Source of the DNA: Candidatus Sumerlaeota bacterium
Lineage (GTDB): Bacteria; Sumerlaeota; Sumerlaeia; UBA8349
NCBI GenBank assembly: GCA_003501375.1
Contig: DNPO01000046.1
Span: 642-5,747 of the forward strand
Direction of reading: 5' to 3'
Length of the DNA stretch: 5,106 nucleotides
The first letter of the stretch is position 1. Every line of letters starts with the position of its first letter. Below are positions 1-5,106 of this stretch, piece after piece. Made by a program: the position numbers and the translations under genes. Under the pieces are notes generated by a model. That model was not told the DNA's origin and did not search any database. It worked only from the letters and a program-made list of their open reading frames with translations.

Positions 1-460
<460 letters not shown>

Positions 461-466
461 GCGCTG

Positions 467-474
467 CCTTCCTT
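467..474 (-). promoter_or_regulatory. Ribosome binding site of the RecQ-family gene
   Basis: On the minus strand the sequence AAGGAAGG lies six bases before the ATG at 460. It is a strong purine-rich Shine-Dalgarno match and fixes the helicase start. Confidence 0.7.
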
Positions 475-501
475 AGTTCCCCCGCTCTGCAGGGACTCTC
501 C

Positions 502-530
502 AGTTTGCCAGCCGATACCAATTGCGTCAA
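502..530 (-). promoter_or_regulatory. Candidate sigma70-type promoter for the RecQ-family gene
   Basis: On the minus strand a -35 box TTGACG (525-530) is followed, after 17 bases, by a weak -10 box CAAACT (502-507, three of six consensus bases). Transcription would start near 495 and give a leader of about 35 nt. The good -35 and ideal spacing argue for it; the poor -10 argues against. Confidence 0.35.
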
Positions 531-559
531 CACCCAATTTTTGCCACGAAACGGGTGTT
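529..559. repeat. 7-bp inverted repeat beside the helicase promoter
   Basis: AACACCC (529-535) is matched by GGGTGTT (553-559) across a 17-base spacer. The left half overlaps the last two bases of the candidate -35 box at 525-530 of the helicase gene, so it could be an operator. No T-tract follows, so it is not a terminator. With only seven paired bases in a 270-bp region, chance is also possible. Confidence 0.3.
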
Positions 560-601
560 CATATTTTCATTCCATTTTCCATCTTCATTTATTATTTTCC
601 C

Positions 602-631
602 TTGACAACCCGCGCTTGTTTGGCTGACAAT
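602..631 (+). promoter_or_regulatory. Candidate sigma70-type promoter for the deaminase-phosphorylase operon
   Basis: A perfect -35 hexamer TTGACA (602-607) is separated by 18 bases from GACAAT (626-631), which matches the -10 consensus at four of six positions including the key second A and final T. About 40 bases of T/A-rich sequence lie immediately upstream and could act as an UP element. The start would fall near 638, leaving an A-rich leader of about 90 nt before the ATG at 732. That leader contains only a weak 5-bp hairpin (677-681 with 692-696), and I see no recognisable riboswitch in it. Confidence 0.55.
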
Positions 632-717
632 CCAATCCTCGTAGAGAAACAAGAAGAGTTGTTGAAAACAAGTGCATCGGAAAAAATTGCATCCGACTCA
701 GCACAAAAAAACACAAA

Positions 718-723
718 AAGGAG
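718..723 (+). promoter_or_regulatory. Ribosome binding site that fixes the deaminase start
   Basis: AAGGAG sits eight bases upstream of the ATG at 732. An in-frame GTG at 672 would add 20 residues, but it has no comparable site and would place this Shine-Dalgarno inside the coding region. The ATG at 732 is therefore preferred. Confidence 0.8.
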
Positions 724-731
724 ACAAGGCC

Positions 732-1523
732 ATGTTTCAGAAACTGCATCAGGGGTATTCGCGCTCCAGTAGCGTTTCCAGCGCGCCATACTTAGCTCCA
801 CCGATTGAGGGGACGGGACAAATATTCACCTTCACGCCCGTTCCCATTGACAGCAGCGCGTCCGATTATCATCAACCGTGGGATGGATACGTTCCGTCCT
901 GCACGCTAACGACGCAGACCGACTGCCAGTATTTTCCCGCCCAGACCGCCAACATCAAGGTGCAGGATATTTACACCGGCATTGAGGTAGAGGGGGATGA
1001 CTGGATGCAAATGGCATGCCAAGCCGCCCAGGATTCTGTCGGCGACAACGGCGGGCCGTTCGGTGCGGTCATTTTGCAAATCGACGATACCACCAATCAG
1101 ATCATTCGCTACTGGGTCAACCACAACCAGGTCACGTCCACCAACGACCCCACTGCGCACGCAGAAGTAATGACCATCCGCAGTGCATGCGCATCGTTGG
1201 GCGTGTTCAACCTCGGCTGCATTCAGAAGGCCGACTCGCTGTTGTCGCAACCAAATGCGACATCTCACTGTGTTATTTACAGCAGTGCAGAACCCTGTCC
1301 CATGTGCTACTCCGCGATTTGCTGGGCCAACCTCCCCATGTTGCTCTTTGGAGCAACGCGTTTCGACGCCGCCGTGCAGGGCGTTAATTTTTCCGACGAA
1401 GCGATTTACGAGGAACTTGAAAAACCTTACTCCGAGCGCAACATGAAGGTCTACCAGTGCACGGTGGACAACTCGCTCGATGCGTTTAATCTCTGGAAAC
1501 GTTCCGAGAAAACGCCGTACTAA
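732..1523 (+). CDS. guaD: Guanine deaminase-like protein (CDA-fold zinc hydrolase) with long N-terminal extension
   Basis: 263 residues. From about residue 88 to the end the protein resembles the small GuaD-type guanine deaminases (Bacillus subtilis enzyme, about 156 aa) that hydrolyse guanine to xanthine plus ammonia. Visible motifs: GGPFGAVI (107-114), TNDPTAHAEV with Zn ligand His143 and proton-shuttle Glu145, and EPCPMC with Zn ligands Cys189 and Cys192. The C-terminal segment is also GuaD-like: FSDEAIYEELEKP (220-232), a W near the end, and a final Tyr263 matching the terminal Tyr of the B. subtilis protein, whose swapped C-terminal segment helps form the active site. Two things are odd. 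About 87 residues rich in Ser, Thr, Pro and Tyr precede the deaminase core, with no signal peptide or membrane segment and no domain I recognise. There is also an insertion of about 14 residues (near 164-177) before the CPMC strand. The gene is first in a two-gene unit. Deaminase family is secure; guanine as substrate is inferred. Confidence 0.88.
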   Translation: MFQKLHQGYSRSSSVSSAPYLAPPIEGTGQIFTFTPVPIDSSASDYHQPWDGYVPSCTLTTQTDCQYFPAQTANIKVQDIYTGIEVEGDDWMQMACQAAQDSVGDNGGPFGAVILQIDDTTNQIIRYWVNHNQVTSTNDPTAHAEVMTIRSACASLGVFNLGCIQKADSLLSQPNATSHCVIYSSAEPCPMCYSAICWANLPMLLFGATRFDAAVQGVNFSDEAIYEELEKPYSERNMKVYQCTVDNSLDAFNLWKRSEKTPY

Positions 1524-1549
1524 CAACCCATTTCACAAAGGACAACAAC

Positions 1550-2497
1550 ATGAGCGTTCAGTCTAGAATTTTGATTGTAGTCAACAAATATTGGGAATGC
1601 GACCCGGTGTGCTGGGTCTTAACCAACAAGTATCTGAATGATTGCTGCAAAGTCAGCCTTCCCTGGCCCACGCTCGTAAATTACCCGTACTACGGCCCGG
1701 TTCCGCAACCTTCCACCCCGCGCTTGATTTACACCTCCGCTGACGGAACAACCCAGGTGGAAGTGTGGTGCATTTCCGACCTGCTCAGCGTCTACCCCAA
1801 CACCTCCGCCTACCAATCGAGTTCCGAATGCAAAATCAACGTGCTGCCCCAAATTTTCACTTACAGCAACCTGCCCGTTAATCTGGTCGTGGCCGTGGGT
1901 ACCGCATCGTCCGGCCCCTTTTACCCACCATACAAACAGGACAACATCAATGGTTCGGTCATTGTTGGCAGCAAGGTCTTTATGCACGATGGGCATCCCG
2001 CCAGCGATCCGAATCCCAACAGTGCCTGGCGTTGCACCTACTTTGACCAATTGATGAATTCGACCGTTGCCACCTCCGTATGGCAAGGCCTCGGCAACAG
2101 TGTGCTGGAAACCGCTTTGCTGTGCCCACCGACCTATCCCGCCACCAACGGGCAGCATATTTATACGGATGGAAACTATGTCGCAATTGGCGACATCAAC
2201 GTGACGGATTACACAGAATACCCCACGAAGGACAAGGCAGCGGGACAAGCGTTTGTTACAAACAATCCGGGTAATACCGACGGCGTTTCGCTCGAAACCA
2301 CGCACGGCCTGATCTATGCCACGGCACGCGACGCCTTCAAAGGCGACCCGCCGTTCCTGTTCGTTAGCGGCGTAGTAGATCGCTTTACCATGTTCAATAT
2401 TGACGTGAATTCAAAAGTGTATGCGCAGAACGTAACCGGTGCGCACAACGCGGGCGTGGTGGTTGCCCAGATTGTTGCGAACGCGCTGACCGCTTAA
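1550..2497 (+). CDS. Divergent nucleoside phosphorylase-fold protein (PNP/MTA-SAH nucleosidase superfamily)
   Basis: 315 residues, longer than the usual 230-250 of MTA/SAH nucleosidases. I recognise the fold by landmarks in the right order: an N-terminal strand ILIVV (7-11) with an acidic residue shortly after; VVAVGTASSGP (113-123), like the phosphate or catalytic-water loop GSAGG; GSVIVGSKVFMHDG (135-148), like VGDIVV...HD; AIGDINV (212-218), like SGDAFIN; SLETTHG (247-253), like the ribose-binding MEATA motif with Glu249; FVSGVVDRF (271-279), like VRAISD with candidate catalytic Asp277; and a C-terminal helix with HNAGVVVAQIV. The order and both acidic residues suggest an active enzyme cleaving a nucleoside to base plus sugar or sugar-1-phosphate. 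Overall identity looks low. It is rich in Asn, Tyr and Pro and has eight cysteines, with no signal peptide. The fungal-type purine nucleoside permease (NUP) branch of the superfamily is an alternative. AAAGGA at 1537-1542 precedes the ATG by seven bases. It follows the deaminase by 26 bp, so the two are probably co-transcribed and may act in sequence on guanosine and guanine. Confidence 0.7.
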   Translation: MSVQSRILIVVNKYWECDPVCWVLTNKYLNDCCKVSLPWPTLVNYPYYGPVPQPSTPRLIYTSADGTTQVEVWCISDLLSVYPNTSAYQSSSECKINVLPQIFTYSNLPVNLVVAVGTASSGPFYPPYKQDNINGSVIVGSKVFMHDGHPASDPNPNSAWRCTYFDQLMNSTVATSVWQGLGNSVLETALLCPPTYPATNGQHIYTDGNYVAIGDINVTDYTEYPTKDKAAGQAFVTNNPGNTDGVSLETTHGLIYATARDAFKGDPPFLFVSGVVDRFTMFNIDVNSKVYAQNVTGAHNAGVVVAQIVANALTA

Positions 2498-2500
2498 TTA

Positions 2501-2577
2501 GTCCTTTTCGTCGTTGCAGTCCTTTATGTCCTTGTTACAAGGCTAAGGACACAAAGGACTGCAACGACGAAAAGGAC
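2501..2577. repeat. Near-perfect 33-bp inverted repeat between convergent genes, arms made of four 9-bp units
   Basis: The arms at 2501-2533 and 2545-2577 pair at 32 of 33 positions (single mismatch A2526/C2552) around an 11-base centre. The right arm is a tandem series with a 9-bp period: AAGGAC at 2545, AAGGAC at 2554, AACGAC at 2563 (one change) and AAGGAC at 2572, with variable three-base spacers. The centre itself contains CCTTG-TTA-CAAGG (2530-2542), so a cruciform has an alternative tip. The element lies 3 bp after the phosphorylase-like stop and 15 bp from the rel stop. As RNA it would form a very stable stem from either strand, so it may end or protect both converging transcripts. 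No T-tract follows on either strand, so it is not a canonical intrinsic terminator. It has no coding capacity and no obvious target-site duplication. A dispersed palindromic repeat is the best guess. Confidence 0.9.
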
Positions 2578-2592
2578 GCAACGCTCTTGGGA

Positions 2593-4842
2593 CTAGTGAA
2601 ACTTGTCATCCCGAATTGCCTGCACAATATCAGGAATCTCGCCCAGGCGATTGAGCAACACGTTTAATTGCCCGTTGTTTTGCACCAGTACGCTAAAACG
2701 CAAAATCGCTTGGCTACGCCGCTGATCGCTACGCGAGGTGGATGCCACAATCATAATGTTCAGGCTGGAAATCGCATCGGTTACGTCGCGCAAAATACCC
2801 GTGCGGTCCTGCGCGGTCACACGAACACCCACTTCCTTCATGGCAGAGACCGTTCCACTGGACCACGAAACCGGCACCATGCGTGCAATGAAGTTGGGTG
2901 ACTGCGTTAGCCAACGACTCAGGTAGGAACATTGGCTGTTGTGGATGCTGATGCCACGCCCGCGCGTGACCACCCCACTGATGGGATCGCCCGGTTGCGG
3001 GCGGCAACATTGCGCGATGCGCGTGAGCGTCCCCGGCAACCCGTCCACCAGAATTGCGGGCGTATCCGTTTTCTTGCCCGATTCACTCTCTGGGGTTGTA
3101 GCGCTTGGCTTGGGTAGCGGACGCGCAACTGGCGGTGGCAGAAAACGTGCCACGAGCAACCCAACGGGAATACCGCCAAAACCGACTTCGGACAAAAGAT
3201 CATCAATCGATCGGGCATGGAAGTTGGCCAAATGCTTTTCCAGCGTGGCATTGATTTCCACCGCTGACTTGTGCAGCCCGGCACGGGTAAGTCCCTTGAG
3301 CAACATGTCGCGCCCCAACTGGACATTGCCACCATAATCACGTTGCTTCAACCAGTGCTTTATTTTTGCGCGCGCTCGCGGCGTGGTGATAATTTTGAGC
3401 CAGTCGGATGACGGGTGCGGCGTCTTGCTGGTGACAATCTCCACCACATCGCCCATTTTCAACTCGGTACGCAAGGGAACAAACTGGTTTTTAATTTTTG
3501 CTCCGATGCAACGGTGTCCCAGATCGGTGTGGATGCGATAGGCAAAGTCCAGAATGTTGGAGCCGCGCTGCATCTCCACCACATCGCCGCCGGGAGTAAA
3601 ACAGAAAACTTTGTCGTCGAAAATGTCCTGCTTCAAATCGTGCAGTAGTTCACCCGCACCGCCGGAATCGGCCAAATCGAGCATCTGGCGCACCCAGGCG
3701 AGTTTCTTCTCAAACTCCGCGTCGGACTTGCGCCCTTCCTTATACTTCCAGTGCGCTGCAATACCTTCCTCGGCGACACGGTGCATTTCCCAAGTGCGGA
3801 TTTGAATCTCGGTCATCTGCGCACCCAGCCCGAGCACCTTGGTGTGGATGGACTGGTAAAAGTTTTCTTTGGGCAACGCAATGTAATCCGAAAAATGCTC
3901 CGGCACCGGTTTCCAAATGGAATGGATGATGCCCAGTATTTCGTAGCACTCCGAACGCGTGTTACAAATGACACGCAGCGCGTTGAGATCGTAAATTTCA
4001 TCAAAACTAAGTTTTTGGGTTCGCATTTTCTGGAAGATGCTCCAGAAATGCTTGGGACGACCGCTCACCGTCGCATCGATATTGCTTTCCTTCAGCCTCG
4101 CTTGCAAAAAAGCCACCGATTCTTGAATATGCGTTTCACGATCGGTTTTTTTTGCGGCAATCTGCGTGCGCAAATCGTAATACGCTTCCGGGTAAAGGTA
4201 GCGCATGGACAAATCTTCCAACTCGGATTTGATGCGATAAATCCCGAGGCGGTGCGCTAACGGCGCGTAAATATCCATGGTGGAACGGGCAATGCGCCGC
4301 TGTTTAACAGCGGGCAGATGCTGAAGCGTCTGCATGTTGTGCAGCCGGTCAGCCAACTTGATCAGAATCACGCGCACATCACGCGCCATCGCAAAAATCA
4401 TTTTGCGCAAATTCTCGGTTTGCTCTTCATGCTTGGAACTGAAATGCAGCGAAGAAATCTTGGTAACGCCGCCTACCAAATCGGCAATAGGGTCGGGAAA
4501 TGTCGCTTTAATCTGCTCGTAAGTAATCGTGGTATCTTCCACCAGATCGTGCAGCAGCGCAGCACAAACGGCCTTCCAATCCAGTCCCTGCTCCATCAGC
4601 AATTTTGCCACCGCCACGGGATGGACAATATACGGCTCACCCGACAGACGCTTGACCCCGCGATGGTTCGTTTCGGCCAACGTGTAAGCCTTCAGAATCC
4701 ACTCGCGCTCCTCGGGGACAAAGCGCTGAATGTCCGTTCCAAAAACTTCGGATAGGCTATCCGATGTGGGGGGAGGGCAGTAAAGGGGAGCGCCCGGACT
4801 GTCGGGTGGTACGTCAGAGGAGGGCGAAGCGGAATGGGGCAT
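2593..4842 (-). CDS. rel: Bifunctional-type RelA/SpoT (p)ppGpp synthetase/hydrolase
   Basis: 749 residues, normal length for long Rel/Spo homologues. The hydrolase HD domain looks intact: HPVAVA with His74, LLHDLVEDT with His98-Asp99 and Glu102-Asp103, and KLADRLHNM with Asp165 and Asn169. The synthetase domain follows: GRPKHFWSI (261-269), YDLNALRVI with Asp285, NFYQSIHT with guanine-stacking Tyr329, and TEIQIRT with Glu345. The TGS domain spans about 410-472, a helical segment 485-560, a Pro/Ser/Thr-rich linker 568-598, the Cys-Cys/zinc-finger-like RIS domain with Cys612, Cys613, His634 and Cys638, and a C-terminal ACT domain from about 670. It makes and degrades the alarmone (p)ppGpp from GTP/GDP and ATP on starvation cues sensed at the ribosome. 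The RXKD/EXDD signature reads H316-F-S-D319, which is neither form, so synthetase strength is uncertain. The ATG at 4842 is preferred over an in-frame GTG at 4929, which would translate a repeat, though its Shine-Dalgarno is weak. The first 40 residues are Pro/Ser-rich and probably disordered. Confidence 0.96.
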   Translation of the reverse strand: MPHSASPSSDVPPDSPGAPLYCPPPTSDSLSEVFGTDIQRFVPEEREWILKAYTLAETNHRGVKRLSGEPYIVHPVAVAKLLMEQGLDWKAVCAALLHDLVEDTTITYEQIKATFPDPIADLVGGVTKISSLHFSSKHEEQTENLRKMIFAMARDVRVILIKLADRLHNMQTLQHLPAVKQRRIARSTMDIYAPLAHRLGIYRIKSELEDLSMRYLYPEAYYDLRTQIAAKKTDRETHIQESVAFLQARLKESNIDATVSGRPKHFWSIFQKMRTQKLSFDEIYDLNALRVICNTRSECYEILGIIHSIWKPVPEHFSDYIALPKENFYQSIHTKVLGLGAQMTEIQIRTWEMHRVAEEGIAAHWKYKEGRKSDAEFEKKLAWVRQMLDLADSGGAGELLHDLKQDIFDDKVFCFTPGGDVVEMQRGSNILDFAYRIHTDLGHRCIGAKIKNQFVPLRTELKMGDVVEIVTSKTPHPSSDWLKIITTPRARAKIKHWLKQRDYGGNVQLGRDMLLKGLTRAGLHKSAVEINATLEKHLANFHARSIDDLLSEVGFGGIPVGLLVARFLPPPVARPLPKPSATTPESESGKKTDTPAILVDGLPGTLTRIAQCCRPQPGDPISGVVTRGRGISIHNSQCSYLSRWLTQSPNFIARMVPVSWSSGTVSAMKEVGVRVTAQDRTGILRDVTDAISSLNIMIVASTSRSDQRRSQAILRFSVLVQNNGQLNVLLNRLGEIPDIVQAIRDDKFH

Positions 4843-4876
4843 GCTGGATGTCTTACTTTCCCTAAAATATAGGAAC

Positions 4877-4922
4877 CGCCAAGACGTCGAGAAGTTGAGA
4901 AAACCTCTTGGCGTTCTTGGCG
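4877..4922. repeat. Degenerate hairpin with 9-bp-period repeats in the bactofilin-rel spacer
   Basis: CGCCAAGA (4877-4884) faces two copies of its complement TCTTGGCG (4906-4913 and 4915-4922), which are themselves 9 bp apart. Either copy can form an 8-bp stem with the left arm. The left arm also shows a faint second 9-bp unit (GTCGAGAAG after CGCCAAGAC). Read on the minus strand, it lies between the bactofilin stop and the rel start, followed by a T/A-rich stretch (4863-4871). It could be a weak terminator for bactofilin, part of the rel leader, or an inactive repeat copy. A -10-like TATATT (4866-4871, minus) is present but no convincing -35 accompanies it. Confidence 0.7.
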
Positions 4923-4941
4923 TCGTCACGGCTCAATTTTT

Positions 4942-5106
4942 TTACTCTTCGGACTTCAACCCCATGCTCAGGCGCCCTTCAATTTTCGCGCCCTTCTCAA
5001 TAATCAACGCGCCCGGTTGCGTTTCCAAATCGCCGAACACCTCACCGGTCGCCAAAACTTCCAACCGCTCGCTGATGCGCAAATTGCCTACCACTTTACC
5101 ACTAAT
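4942..5106 (-). CDS. Bactofilin (polymer-forming cytoskeletal protein), C-terminal fragment
   Basis: The last 54 codons of a gene entering from the right edge on the minus strand, ending with TAA at 4942-4944. The protein shows the short beta-helical pattern of bactofilins (DUF583): GKVVGNLRISERLEVLATG, then EVFGDLETQ, then ALIIEKGAKIEG and LSMG near the end, with glycines at the turns and alternating hydrophobic residues. Bactofilins polymerise without nucleotide into filaments at the membrane and help organise cell shape, stalks, polar proteins or cell-wall enzymes. The N-terminal tail, which often holds a membrane-targeting motif, is outside the window. It lies 99 bp upstream of rel on the same strand with a hairpin between, so co-transcription is possible but not shown. 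Confidence 0.88.
   Translation of the reverse strand: MSGKVVGNLRISERLEVLATGEVFGDLETQPGALIIEKGAKIEGRLSMGLKSEE

Noticed and set aside
672..731. GTG-initiated 20-residue extension of the deaminase
   Set aside because: The AAGGAG at 718-723 is placed for ATG 732, and the extra Lys/His-rich residues come from the A-rich leader.
638..731. Purine riboswitch in the leader of the purine operon
   Set aside because: The leader is A-rich with only a 5-bp hairpin and shows none of the three-helix junction and loop pattern of purine riboswitches.
906..1526. Long minus-strand open frame opposite the deaminase gene
   Set aside because: It is antisense to a gene with clear catalytic motifs, has no recognisable domain, and lacks a convincing ribosome site.
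1619..2305. Long minus-strand open frame opposite the phosphorylase-like gene
   Set aside because: Shadow of the plus-strand gene; its Gly/Val/Arg-rich product resembles no family I know.
732..2497. Anti-phage defence system using a deaminase and a nucleoside phosphorylase-type effector
   Set aside because: No sensor, cyclase, NTPase or other defence partner is present, and the pair reads more simply as purine catabolism.
2501..2592. Canonical intrinsic terminator
   Set aside because: The stem is strong but no T-tract follows it on either strand; it is listed as a repeat that might still affect transcript ends.
4866..4871. Promoter for rel at the TATATT box
   Set aside because: No acceptable -35 hexamer lies 16-18 bases upstream on the minus strand, and the leader would be very short.

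Overview
The window holds five genes in a bacterial layout: a divergent pair at the left (a RecQ-type helicase running left off the edge, and a two-gene purine operon running right), then a convergent junction, then a long rel/spoT gene on the minus strand with the 3' end of a bactofilin gene upstream of it. Base composition is moderate (roughly half G+C by eye), start sites carry AGGAG-like Shine-Dalgarno sequences, and sigma70-like hexamers are present. The lineage cannot be fixed from the sequence. The mixture of a bactofilin, a full-length bifunctional-type Rel and intergenic hairpins built from 9-bp repeats is compatible with Verrucomicrobiota or a related phylum, but this is a weak inference.

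Region by region. 1-460 (minus) is the N-terminal 153 residues of a RecQ-family DNA helicase, with motifs 0, I, Ia, Ib and II visible. 461-731 is a divergent promoter region with one candidate promoter in each direction and a 7-bp inverted repeat on the helicase side. 732-1523 (plus) encodes a guanine deaminase-like zinc enzyme with an unusual N-terminal extension of about 87 residues. 1550-2497 (plus), 26 bp downstream, encodes a divergent nucleoside phosphorylase-fold protein. 2498-2592 is the convergent junction and is nearly filled by a 33-bp-arm inverted repeat whose arms are four 9-bp units. 2593-4842 (minus) encodes a full-length RelA/SpoT-type (p)ppGpp synthetase/hydrolase. 4843-4941 is a spacer with a second, degenerate 9-bp-period hairpin. 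4942-5106 (minus) is the end of a bactofilin gene.

The two plus-strand genes probably act together in purine turnover: a phosphorylase or nucleosidase could release guanine from a guanosine-type nucleoside, and the deaminase would convert guanine to xanthine. Substrate identity is inferred from family resemblance only. Rel consumes GTP/GDP to make (p)ppGpp, so a link between guanine degradation and the stringent response is possible, but it rests only on proximity of convergent genes.

The points most worth checking are the paired atypical purine enzymes, the replacement of the RXKD/EXDD synthetase signature by H-F-S-D in Rel, and the two hairpins built from 9-bp units in neighbouring spacers. 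I found no strong evidence for a defence island, a mobile element with its own genes, a CRISPR array or an RNA gene.
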